From contig JBCCXY010000026.1 in assembly GCA_039190895.1 (NCBI GenBank), positions 1-32,537 of the forward strand: a stretch of DNA of 32,537 nucleotides. Reading direction: 5' to 3'. The position numbers and the translations under genes were made by a program. Under the pieces are notes generated by a model that ran no database searches, had not been told where the DNA came from, and worked only from the letters and a program-made list of their open reading frames with translations. Positions 24,389 to 32,059 of the stretch are shown one piece after another; position 1 is the first letter of the stretch, and every line of letters starts with the position of its first letter. This stretch comes from Ovoidimarina sp039190895 (GTDB lineage: Bacteria; Pseudomonadota; Alphaproteobacteria; Rhodobacterales; Rhodobacteraceae).

Positions 24389-25201
24389 CTATGGCAGCGG
24401 AGGGGGCGGGAAGTCGACGATCTGGGCCACGATCAACAGAAAGATCGACGCGCCCAGCATGGAATCGAACCGATCCATCAGGCCGCCATGTCCCGGCATC
24501 AGGCCCGACGAATCCTTCACCCCCGCCCGGCGCTTCATGGCGCTTTCGGCGACATCGCCAAGCTGGCTTGCCATCGAAACGGCGACCGCGATGCCCAACA
24601 GCTCCCACCCTGCCCCGGCGAGCTTCACGAACGGGATCGAGATCGCAGCAGCCGCAATCCACCCGGCAATTGTGCCCGACCACGTCTTCTTGGGGCTCAC
24701 CTTGGGCCACACCTTCGGCCCCCCGAACACGCGCCCCGCAAAGTATCCGCCGACATCCGTGACGATCACCACAAGCGCGAGCCAGCCCATCCAGCCAAAA
24801 CCGAAGTCATCGCGGAGGTTCATCAACCCGAACCCAGCCACACAAACGGCAACAGTGAACATGGCGAACTGAAAGCGATGACCGCGCATCAGGTCGCTGC
24901 GAAACAGGGCGGGTGCGATGATCAGGGGCAACGCGAAGCCTTCGGGGATTTCGGGCGCCACCATCATCGCCACCGCCGCGCCCAGCGCCGGCCAATGCGC
25001 CACGGCACGCCCGCCAAACATCGTGGCCAGTTCCCAGACCATCACCCCGCAGGCGACCGCGACAAAGAGGTGAAACCACAGGCCCCCGCCCCACATCGCC
25101 AGCAACCCGATGGCTGCAAGCGCGCCAGCGGACCCGATGCGAACGACAAGGTCGTCCCAGCGCCCCCCGGCGGAGTGTCCACTATCCGGAGACGGCACCA
25201 T
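24389..25201 (-). CDS. cdsA: Phosphatidate cytidylyltransferase CdsA
   Basis: 270 residues; makes CDP-diacylglycerol from CTP and phosphatidate in the inner membrane. Several hydrophobic helices are seen, and near the C-terminus the family signature SAMKRRAGVKDSSGLMPGHG followed by GLMDRFDS matches the Prosite-type CdsA pattern residue for residue. The ATG at 25201 overlaps the end of uppS by 20 bases; the longer upstream frame lies wholly within uppS and is rejected. It is followed by an unusually bare gap before rseP. Confidence 0.95.
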   Translation of the reverse strand: MVPSPDSGHSAGGRWDDLVVRIGSAGALAAIGLLAMWGGGLWFHLFVAVACGVMVWELATMFGGRAVAHWPALGAAVAMMVAPEIPEGFALPLIIAPALFRSDLMRGHRFQFAMFTVAVCVAGFGLMNLRDDFGFGWMGWLALVVIVTDVGGYFAGRVFGGPKVWPKVSPKKTWSGTIAGWIAAAAISIPFVKLAGAGWELLGIAVAVSMASQLGDVAESAMKRRAGVKDSSGLMPGHGGLMDRFDSMLGASIFLLIVAQIVDFPPPPLP

Positions 25202-25901
25202 ACCTGCGGTCGCGTTTGGCGAAACCGCCCACGACGCGGGCGAACTCATCCCGCGTGAAGTCGGGCCAGAGGGTGTCGATGAACTCGTACTCCGAATAGG
25301 CCGACTGCCAGAGCAGGAAGTTCGAGATCCGCGCCTCACCCGATGTGCGGATCACAAGATCCGGGTCAGGCAGCACATAGGTATCAAGGTACTTGGCCAG
25401 CGTCTCGTCATTTACCGTCTCCGGGTCCAGCTTCCCCGCCGCCACGTCGCGCGCAAGCCGCTTGGTGGCCCTCGCCACCTCATCCCGGCCGCCATAGTTC
25501 AGCGCGATGGTCAGATGCAGCGCGTCGTTTTGCGCGGTCATCAGCTCCAGCTCGTCCATCAGACGAACCAGCGTCTCATCCAGCTTCATCCGGTCGCCGA
25601 TGAACCGCACGCAAATGCCGTGCTCAATCAGCGCCTGGCTCTCGCGGGTGATATACCGCCGGAACAGCGACATCAGCCCCGACACCTCGCTTTGCGTCCG
25701 CTTCCAGTTCTCGGTCGAGAACGCAAAAACGGTCAGGTACTTCACACCCAGATCAGGGCACGCCTCCAGCACCTCCCGCACGCGCCGCGCGCCCGCATGG
25801 TGACCGTACAGCCGCGGGCGCCCCCGCTTCTGGGCCCAACGGCCGTTGCCGTCCATGATAATTGCAACATGGCGCGGGCCATGGGTCTCGGGGGTGCTCA
25901 T
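25182..25901 (-). CDS. uppS: Isoprenyl transferase, undecaprenyl-diphosphate synthase type
   Basis: 239 residues; cis-prenyltransferase that supplies the lipid carrier for peptidoglycan and O-antigen. The signature HVAIIMDGNGRWAQKRG (residues 11-27) contains catalytic D17. LTVFAFSTENWKR and the C-terminal DLVIRTSGEARISNFLLWQ segment are typical. A GTG three codons upstream is open, but AAGGAAG eight bases before the ATG at 25901 decides the start. It overlaps cdsA by 20 bases and starts 38 bases after the frr stop. Confidence 0.96.
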   Translation of the reverse strand: MSTPETHGPRHVAIIMDGNGRWAQKRGRPRLYGHHAGARRVREVLEACPDLGVKYLTVFAFSTENWKRTQSEVSGLMSLFRRYITRESQALIEHGICVRFIGDRMKLDETLVRLMDELELMTAQNDALHLTIALNYGGRDEVARATKRLARDVAAGKLDPETVNDETLAKYLDTYVLPDPDLVIRTSGEARISNFLLWQSAYSEYEFIDTLWPDFTRDEFARVVGGFAKRDRRYGAVSG

Positions 25902-25939
25902 CAGCGCCACTTCCTTTCGTGCGGATGCATGCGCGGCCG

Positions 25940-26500
25940 TCAGACCTGCATGATCTCTTGCTGTTTGGCCTCGAGCGCGTCATCGATCTTCTTGATCTCG
26001 GAATCGGTCAGTTCCTGAACCTCATCCGACCAGATCTTGTGATCGTCCTCGCTCATCCCCCCGGCCTTCAATTTCTTCAACTGATCCATACCGTCCCGGC
26101 GAACGTTACGGATCGCGACCCTTGCATTCTCGGCGTATTGCGCCGCGACCTTCGACAGCTCGCGGCGACGCTCTTCATTCAACTCCGGGATCGGCAGACG
26201 AATGATCGTCCCGTCGATGACAGGGTTGATCCCCAACCCCGACTCGCGGATCGCCTTCTCGGCCTTCCCAACCATCGACTTGTCCCAGATATTGATCGTC
26301 ACCATTCTGGGTTCTGGCACATTCACCGTTCCAACCTGGTTAAGCGGGGTCATCGCGCCATACGCGTCGACCATGATCGGCTCGACCATCGTCGCCGAGG
26401 CTCGCCCCGTCCGAAGCGACGCAAATTCCTGCCGCAGCGCGTTCATCGCGCCGTGCATCCGCCGCTCCAAATCATCAAGATCAAGCTCTTCGTCCGACAC
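25940..26500 (-). CDS. frr: Ribosome recycling factor
   Basis: 186 residues, standard length. It splits post-termination ribosomes with EF-G. The family features are all present: the N-terminal helix ERRMHGAMNALRQEFASLRT, GRASATMVEPIMVDAYG, the INPVIDGTIIRLPIPELNEERR stretch (written in parts) and the C-terminal ARVAIRNVRRDGMDQLKK. The start is GTG at 26500 with AGAGG six bases upstream. It lies 183 bases downstream of pyrH, with a repeat in between, so it may have its own promoter; TATAAC near 26540 on the minus strand is a possible -10. Confidence 0.96.
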   Translation of the reverse strand: MSDEELDLDDLERRMHGAMNALRQEFASLRTGRASATMVEPIMVDAYGAMTPLNQVGTVNVPEPRMVTINIWDKSMVGKAEKAIRESGLGINPVIDGTIIRLPIPELNEERRRELSKVAAQYAENARVAIRNVRRDGMDQLKKLKAGGMSEDDHKIWSDEVQELTDSEIKKIDDALEAKQQEIMQV

Positions 26501-26617
26501 CGCACACCTCTGTCTTCTGGGCTTTTGCCGCGATTTTGGGCGTTATAGCGGCACGATAGCGGAGATGTATAGGCCAACCCCAATAGTTGCATGAACTCTG
26601 CAAACCCGTGCCACCCC

Positions 26618-26670
26618 TTCATCTTGGGGAAAATACTCCGGGGAGCGCGAGGGGCTCGCCCTCGCTCCCC
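26618..26670. repeat. CCCCGG-core intergenic repeat after pyrH
   Basis: The core TTCATCTTGGGGAAAATACT plus CCGGGG (26618-26643) matches 16320-16345 at 24 of 26 positions. It is joined to a bulged hairpin: GGGGAG, two extra bases, CGAGGG, loop GCTCG, CCCTCG, CTCCCC (26640-26670). It lies just past the pyrH stop, as the other copy lies just past lpxB. Confidence 0.7.
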
Positions 26671-26683
26671 CGGTCTCAACCAA

Positions 26684-27415
26684 TCATTGAACGATGGTAA
26701 ACGTGCCTTCGCCTGCCAAAATCCCGCGAAACCCCCCGGGTTCATCCAGCGAAAAGACGATGATCGGCAGGTCATTATCCCGCGCCAGGGCAATCGCCGA
26801 CGCGTCCATCACCCCAAGATGTTGCGCCAAAACATCATCATAGGTGATTTTGTCATACCGCACCGCATCGGCATGCTTGGCCGGGTCCTTGTCATACACC
26901 CCATCGACCTTGGTGCCTTTGAAGATCGCCTGACAGCTCATCTCGTTCGCGCGCAGCGTCGCCGCCGTGTCAGTCGTGAAATAAGGGTTACCGGTGCCCG
27001 CCGCGAAGATGCAGACCCGCTTCTTCTCCAGATGCCGCACCGCGCGGCGCCGGATATAGGGCTCCGCCACCTCATCCATGCGAATGGCCGAGATTACGCG
27101 AGAGTGCATGCCCAGCGCTTCCAGCGCCGACTGCATCGCCAGCGCGTTCATCACCGTCGCGAGCATGCCCATGTAGTCGGCCGTCGTCCGCTCCATCCCC
27201 TGCGCGCTGCCCTGCAGGCCCCGAAAGATGTTGCCGCCGCCGATGACCATGCAAATCTCGACGCCCATGTCGTGCACCGACTTCACCTCGTGCGCGACCC
27301 GATCCACCGTCGGCGGATGCAACCCAAAGCCCTGATCGCCCATCAGCGCCTCGCCCGAGATTTTCAGCAGAACCCGGTCATACCGTGGATCCCTGCCATT
27401 CTCGTTATCTTTCAT
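26684..27415 (-). CDS. pyrH: UMP kinase PyrH
   Basis: 243 residues; phosphorylates UMP to UDP. An amino-acid-kinase fold is evident: RVLLKISGEALMG (residues 14-26), MVIGGGNIFRG, the RVISAIRMDEVAEPYI region, the AAGTGNPYFTTDTAATLRA nucleotide motif, and GVYDKDPAKH. The open frame reaches back to 27628 inside miaA; the ATG at 27415 (MKDNENGRDPRYD) has GAGGG eight bases upstream and family-standard length. It heads the minus-strand envelope cluster and diverges from miaA with only 46 bases between starts. rpsB and tsf, its frequent neighbours, are not here. Confidence 0.96.
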   Translation of the reverse strand: MKDNENGRDPRYDRVLLKISGEALMGDQGFGLHPPTVDRVAHEVKSVHDMGVEICMVIGGGNIFRGLQGSAQGMERTTADYMGMLATVMNALAMQSALEALGMHSRVISAIRMDEVAEPYIRRRAVRHLEKKRVCIFAAGTGNPYFTTDTAATLRANEMSCQAIFKGTKVDGVYDKDPAKHADAVRYDKITYDDVLAQHLGVMDASAIALARDNDLPIIVFSLDEPGGFRGILAGEGTFTIVQ

Positions 27416-27461
27416 GGCCCGACCCTCGCTGCTCTTCCGATCGCGCGCAAAATGTCGGAAA

Positions 27462-28391
27462 ATGACACGGGCTTCAACGACGAAGGCAGGGTCATTGGCC
27501 GATTGGCGCGCAGAAATCATTGCATCGCTCGATCCCGCCCGCCCCGTCCTGATCGCCGGGCCAACGGCGAGCGGGAAATCCGCCCTCGCACTGACCATCG
27601 CCAAGGCGCAGGGCGGCGCGATCATCAACGCCGACGCCCTGCAGGTCTACAGCGACTGGCGCATCCTCACAGCCCGCCCCTCTGTCGAAGACGAAGCCCT
27701 CGCCCCCCACGCCCTCTACGGCCACGTCCCCGGCACAACGCCCTACTCCGTCGGCGACTGGCTCCGCGATGTCGAACCGCTCCTCCATGGTCGCCGCCCG
27801 ATCATCATCGGCGGCACCGGCCTCTACTTCTCGGCCCTGACCGAAGGCCTCGCCGACATTCCGGCAACCCCGCCAGAAACCCGCGCCCTCGCGGACGACC
27901 GCCTCGCGTCGGAAGGCCAAGCGGCCCTCCTCGCCGAACTCGACCCCAAAACGACGGCGCGGATCGACACCGCAAACCCTGTCCGTGTCCAACGCGCTTG
28001 GGAGGTGCAGGCCACCACCGGTCGCGGCCTCGCCTCGTGGCAGGACGACACCGGCGACCCACTCCTCCCGCTAGCCGACACGCAGGCCTTTGTCCTCGAC
28101 GCCCCGAAGGACTGGCTCACCCCCCGCATCGCCCGCCGCTTTGACCTGATGCTATCAGCCGGCGTCCTCGATGAAGCCCGCGCCAACCGTCCGACATGGC
28201 GGCCCGACCTGCCCTCCGCCAAGGCCATCGGCGCCGCCGAACTAATGCGTCACTTGGATGGGAATCTCTCGCTTGAAGACGTCAAAGACGCCGTCACCGT
28301 CCTCACCCGCCAATACGCCAAGCGCCAGCGAACCTGGTTCCGGGCCCGCATGAAATCGTGGCAATCTGTGTCTGCGGAAACGCTCTGTTGA
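27462..28391 (+). CDS. miaA: tRNA dimethylallyltransferase MiaA
   Basis: 309 residues; prenylates A37 of tRNAs reading UNN codons using dimethylallyl diphosphate. P-loop GPTASGKSAL (33-42), NADALQVYSDWRILTARPS (the DSMQVY region, with Ala-Leu replacing the usual Ser-Met), IIIGGTGLYFSAL, and the C-terminal AKAIGAAELMRHL plus TRQYAKRQRTWFRAR are all present. The frame is open to 27414, but that would overlap the pyrH start; the ATG at 27462 is preferred. Because the product uses a MEP-pathway isoprenoid, the strain must make or import DMAPP despite the local lack of dxr. Confidence 0.94.
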   Translation: MTRASTTKAGSLADWRAEIIASLDPARPVLIAGPTASGKSALALTIAKAQGGAIINADALQVYSDWRILTARPSVEDEALAPHALYGHVPGTTPYSVGDWLRDVEPLLHGRRPIIIGGTGLYFSALTEGLADIPATPPETRALADDRLASEGQAALLAELDPKTTARIDTANPVRVQRAWEVQATTGRGLASWQDDTGDPLLPLADTQAFVLDAPKDWLTPRIARRFDLMLSAGVLDEARANRPTWRPDLPSAKAIGAAELMRHLDGNLSLEDVKDAVTVLTRQYAKRQRTWFRARMKSWQSVSAETLC

Positions 28392-28429
28392 AGAATTCGG
28401 GACAGACGTTTCCCGGCCATTGACGTTAC

Positions 28430-28442
28430 CGACAAATTGTCG
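28430..28442. promoter_or_regulatory. Perfect 13-base palindrome upstream of the araC-family gene
   Basis: CGACAA-A-TTGTCG lies five bases after a TTGACG hexamer (28420-28425) that could be a -35 box, though no good -10 follows at the right distance. It is a candidate operator in the leader of the AraC-family gene. A small hairpin CCGCTG-TAT-CAGCGG follows at 28469-28483. Confidence 0.35.
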
Positions 28443-28518
28443 AAAAAGTGCAACGTCTGCACCGCCGACCGCTGTATCAGCGGACGGAAAAATACCGAAG
28501 CTTGGGGGCTTCATCGAA

Positions 28519-29328
28519 ATGTTGCAACTGAGGGATCCGAACGCGGAGTTCCGCGTGACCACGCTTTTGCGCCTGTCCCAGGGCGGGCGCTGGGCGACCG
28601 AGGCACAGCGCAGCTACATGCGCCCTCTGCTGATCTGGTTCACGCGCGGTCAGGGCCGCTTCACCCTCGCCGGGACGACGCTCGGCTTCGGGCCGCACAA
28701 CGCCGTCTTCGTACCGGGCGGCACGATGCACGGCTTTAGCATGATGGGCCAGGTCCTTGGAACAGCAGTCTTTTTCCCGACCGACCTCGCAAAGGAGTTC
28801 CCTGAAGAGCCGCTGCACCTGCGCCTCCGCGATGGTTTCCAGCAGGCCGAACTGACCATGCTGGTGGACGCGCTCGAACGCGAAAACACACAAGACCGCA
28901 CCGGCGCAAGCCGCGCCATGCGCCACTGGGGCGGGCTGATCGCCGTCTGGCTCGACCGCCACAGCCACCTCGCGGAGAAAGAGATCGAGCCGACCGCCGC
29001 CCAGCGCCTCGCCTCCGCCTATGCGTCGCTTGTCGAGCGGGATTTCCACAAGGGCGTCGGGGTCTCCCACTTCGCCGAACAGCTTGGCGTCACCCCCACG
29101 CACCTGTCGCGCGCGTGCCGCGAAAGCTCGGGCAAGAATGCCTCCCGTCTGCTGACCGACCGCCTCCACTTCGAAGCGCGCCGCATGCTGGTCGAGACCG
29201 ACCTGCCGATCCGCGACGTCGCCTCCCGCCTGGGCTTCAACTCCGCCGCCTATTTCAGCCGCGCCTTCCAGCACGAAGCGGGCACGTCGCCCAGCGCCTT
29301 CCGCCGTCTCAGCAAAGGCGCAACCTGA
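28519..29328 (+). CDS. AraC-family transcriptional regulator
   Basis: About 269 residues. The N-terminal half is a cupin-like ligand-sensing domain (PLLIWFTRGQGRFTLAGTTL ... NAVFVPGGTMHGFSMM). The C-terminal 100 residues are the double helix-turn-helix of AraC proteins, with FAEQLGVTPTHLSRACRE and IRDVASRLGFNSAAYFSRAF, ending GTSPSAFRRL. I placed the start at ATG 28519 (MLQLRDPN), where cupin homology begins. A TTG frame runs 33 codons further upstream through the leader and is less likely. It sits 56 bases upstream of a solute-binding protein gene on the same strand, which it may regulate. Confidence 0.85.
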   Translation: MLQLRDPNAEFRVTTLLRLSQGGRWATEAQRSYMRPLLIWFTRGQGRFTLAGTTLGFGPHNAVFVPGGTMHGFSMMGQVLGTAVFFPTDLAKEFPEEPLHLRLRDGFQQAELTMLVDALERENTQDRTGASRAMRHWGGLIAVWLDRHSHLAEKEIEPTAAQRLASAYASLVERDFHKGVGVSHFAEQLGVTPTHLSRACRESSGKNASRLLTDRLHFEARRMLVETDLPIRDVASRLGFNSAAYFSRAFQHEAGTSPSAFRRLSKGAT

Positions 29329-29384
29329 CACGTTGACCTCCCCCGCGTTCCGTGCCGAATTACGGGGAACGCAGGAGGCGCAGA

Positions 29385-31046
29385 ATGACCCGGACCACCC
29401 TGAACGGCAAACCGGTCCACCCAGCCGTGATATCCTTCGCGCGCGCCCACCGCTCGGGCACCCTGTCGCGGCGAGAGTTCCTGTCCCACGCAACCGCCCT
29501 CGGCATGACAGCCACCGGCGCCGCCGCCCTGATCGGCACCCGCCCCGCCCGCGCCGAGGGTCACATCCAACAAGGCGGCACCCTCCGCATCCAGATGGAG
29601 GTCCACGCTTCCTCCGAACCCCGCCTCTACCAATGGCCCGAAATGGGCAACCAGACGCGCGGGCTTCTGGAATACCTCGTCCAATACAACGCCGACGGCA
29701 GCTTCGAACCCGTCCTTCTCGACGCGTGGGAGGTCAACGAAGACGCCACCGAATACCGCCTTTTCCTGCGCCAGGGCGTCACCTGGAACAACGGCGACCC
29801 CTTCACCGCCGCCGACGTGGCCGCCAATATCGAAGGCTGGTGCGATACAACCGTCGAAGGCTCCTCCATGCCGGGCCGCATGGGCCCCCTCGTCGACCCA
29901 TCCACCGGCCAACTCGTTGAAGGCGCGCTGCAAACGCCCGATGACCACACCGTCATCCTCACCCTCCCGACCCCCGACATCACCCTGATCGCGGGTCTCG
30001 CCGACTACCCCTCTGCCATCGTCCACCGCGACCACATCGGCGAAAACCACATGACACCCGACGCCATTGGCACCGGCGCCTACCGCCTGGAAAGCTACGT
30101 CGAGGGCGACAAATCCGTCTGGGTCCGCAACCCCGACCACACGTGGTGGAATGCCGCCAACGGCGCCCATCTCGACCGGATCGAGTTCATCGACGTCGGC
30201 ACCGATCCCGCCGCCGTCGTCACCGCCATCGAAGACGACACTGTCGACATGGTCTACGAAACGGTGGGGGAGTTCGTCGACATCGTCACCGGCCTCGGCT
30301 TCACCGAATCCGCCGCCGAGACCGCCGCCACCATCGTCATCCGCGGCAACGCCAACGCCGAGGTCGAAGGCATCCGCCCCTATAGCGACGTCCGCGTCCG
30401 CAACTCCATCGCCATGGCCATCGACAACGCCATCTGCCTGGAGATCGGCTATGCCAACCGCGGCACCGTGGCCGAAAACCACCACGTCTCACCCCTCCAC
30501 CCCGCCTATGCCGAACTTCCGCCGCTGGAAGGCGGCCGCAAAGGCGCCGTTCACTTGATGGAATCCGTCGGCCTCGGCCCCTTCACGCACGAACTCATCT
30601 CACTGGACGATGGTTGGGAACGCGACACCGCCGATGCCGCCGCCGCCCAACTCCGCGACGCCGGGATCCGGGTGGAGCGCCGCGTCGTGCCCGGCAACGA
30701 ATACTGGGCCAACTGGCAAACCTACCCCTTCAGCGCAACGACATGGAACCACCGCCCGCTCGCCACCCAGGTCCTCGGCCTTGCCTACGCGTCCGGGGGC
30801 GTATGGAACGAAACCGGCTTTGCGGACGAAGAATTCGACGCCACCCTCGCCGAAGCCAACGCCCTCGCCGACCCCGACGCGCGGCGCGAGAAAATCCGCC
30901 GCCTTCAAGAGATTCTGCAAGAGCAGGCGGTCATCGTCCAACCCTTCTGGCGCACGATCTATAACCACCGCAAAGAGGGCATCGTCGGCGCCGACATCCA
31001 CCCCCAATTTGAAATCCGCTACCAGTACATCGGCTTCGACGGCTAA
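29385..31046 (+). CDS. ABC-transporter solute-binding protein, family 5 (DppA/OppA type), Tat-exported
   Basis: 553 residues. A twin-arginine signal lies unusually deep: about 28 residues precede SRREFLSHATALGMTATGAA, with RR at 29-30 and likely cleavage after ARA at residue 57. The mature part fits extracellular solute-binding protein family 5: QGGTLRIQM, LLEYLVQYNADGSFEPVLLD, the YRLFLRQGVTWNNGDPFTAA signature, and GTGAYRLESYVEGDKSVWVR. AGGAGG six bases before the ATG fixes the start. Ligands of the family include peptides, nickel, opines and quaternary-amine compounds; this one is unknown. No permease or ATPase gene follows, so it is an orphan in this window. Confidence 0.9.
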   Translation: MTRTTLNGKPVHPAVISFARAHRSGTLSRREFLSHATALGMTATGAAALIGTRPARAEGHIQQGGTLRIQMEVHASSEPRLYQWPEMGNQTRGLLEYLVQYNADGSFEPVLLDAWEVNEDATEYRLFLRQGVTWNNGDPFTAADVAANIEGWCDTTVEGSSMPGRMGPLVDPSTGQLVEGALQTPDDHTVILTLPTPDITLIAGLADYPSAIVHRDHIGENHMTPDAIGTGAYRLESYVEGDKSVWVRNPDHTWWNAANGAHLDRIEFIDVGTDPAAVVTAIEDDTVDMVYETVGEFVDIVTGLGFTESAAETAATIVIRGNANAEVEGIRPYSDVRVRNSIAMAIDNAICLEIGYANRGTVAENHHVSPLHPAYAELPPLEGGRKGAVHLMESVGLGPFTHELISLDDGWERDTADAAAAQLRDAGIRVERRVVPGNEYWANWQTYPFSATTWNHRPLATQVLGLAYASGGVWNETGFADEEFDATLAEANALADPDARREKIRRLQEILQEQAVIVQPFWRTIYNHRKEGIVGADIHPQFEIRYQYIGFDG

Positions 31047-31101
31047 CGCGCCCCTGCTTCACCTGGCGGGAAAATACTCGCCCCGCAGGGCCGCCCTCCA
31101 C

Positions 31102-31207
31102 AAACCCACCGCAAGAGGCGGTGGGCAGATTGCCCACCCTACCGTCTAGCGTCAAACGAGGCGTAGGGTGGGCAGTTCCGGCGCTCTGCGACGGGTTTGC
31201 CCACCGC
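31102..31207. repeat. Inverted pair of GTAGGGTGGGCA-type repeats (REPIN-like)
   Basis: GCGGTGGGCA-GAT-TGCCCACCCTAC (31118-31142) is followed after 20 bases by its inverted relative GTAGGGTGGGCA ... TGCCCACCGC (31163-31207, with about 22 extra bases inside). The whole stretch can fold back on itself. It lies between the convergent solute-binding-protein and caiD genes. A degenerate CCCCGG-type core (GGGAAAATACTCGCCCC) lies just before it near 31066-31083. No open frame of interest. Confidence 0.6.
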
Positions 31208-31273
31208 CCCTCGCGCAAACCCATCCCCAAGCGCAAAGCGAGGCGAGCCCGCAAGGGCTCGATGAGCGCCCCC

Positions 31274-32059
31274 TCAACGCCCCTTCCAAACCGGATCCCG
31301 CTTCTCCGCAAACGCCTTCGCACCCTCAAGCTGATCCTCCGACCGATACAACGTCTCGACCGTCGCAAACTGGCTCTTCGTGATCCGGTTCAGCGCGTCC
31401 TGAAACTTCATATCCTCGGCCTCGCGCACGATCTCCTTGATCGCCGCGTTCACCAGCGGCGGTCCGGATGCCAGCAGGTCCGCCATCTTCCGCGCCTCCG
31501 CCATCAGCGCGTCTGCGGCATGCACATGGTTCACCAAACCCCACCGCGCCGCTTCTTCGGCATCCAGCCACCGGCCCGTAAACAGCATCTCCATCGCGAT
31601 ATGATACGGAATGCGCTTCGGCAGCTTGATGCTCGCCGCATCCGCCACCGTCCCCGACCGTATCTCCGGCAATGCAAACGTCGCATGCTCCGCCGCGAGG
31701 ATAATGTCCGCCGACAACGCCAGCTCCAACCCGCCCCCACAGCAAATCCCGTTGATCGCCGCAATCACCGGCTTGTTGAGCCCCCGCAGCTCCTGCAACC
31801 CGCCAAACCCACCGACGCCATAATCCCCATCGACCGCGTCCCCATCCGCCGCCGCCTTCAGGTCCCAGCCCGGGCAAAAGAACTTCTCCCCCGCCCCGGT
31901 CACAATCGCCACACGCAGCTCCGGATCGTCCCGAAACGCTGTGAACACGTCCCCCATGATCCGACTAGTCGCCAGATCAATCGCGTTGGCCTTCGGGCGA
32001 TCTAACGTCACCTCCAGCACATGCCCCCGCCGTTCGGTCCGTATCGGTGTATCAGTCAT
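31274..32059 (-). CDS. caiD: Carnitinyl-CoA dehydratase (crotonobetainyl-CoA hydratase), CaiD-like
   Basis: 261 residues, enoyl-CoA hydratase/crotonase superfamily. Segments DRPKANAID, FRDDPELRVAIVTGAGEKFF, GWDLKAAADG, NKPVIAAINGICCGGGLELA and the C-terminal EGAKAFAEKRDPVWKGR match E. coli CaiD closely from memory. Both crotonase glutamates are in place (E112 in GGGLELAL, E132 in ALPEIRSG). CaiD interconverts carnitinyl-CoA and crotonobetainyl-CoA. The ATG at 32059 overlaps the stop of the upstream acyl-CoA synthetase by eight bases, so the two are coupled. Another short-chain enoyl-CoA substrate is possible. Confidence 0.8.
   Translation of the reverse strand: MTDTPIRTERRGHVLEVTLDRPKANAIDLATSRIMGDVFTAFRDDPELRVAIVTGAGEKFFCPGWDLKAAADGDAVDGDYGVGGFGGLQELRGLNKPVIAAINGICCGGGLELALSADIILAAEHATFALPEIRSGTVADAASIKLPKRIPYHIAMEMLFTGRWLDAEEAARWGLVNHVHAADALMAEARKMADLLASGPPLVNAAIKEIVREAEDMKFQDALNRITKSQFATVETLYRSEDQLEGAKAFAEKRDPVWKGR

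Noticed and set aside
26591..28144. Plus-strand frame of 517 codons spanning pyrH antisense and miaA
   Set aside because: Shadow of pyrH and of miaA in another frame; low-complexity Arg/Pro translation.
29250..30485. Minus-strand frame opposite the solute-binding protein (411 codons)
   Set aside because: Gly/Val/Asp-rich low-complexity product typical of antisense high-GC frames.
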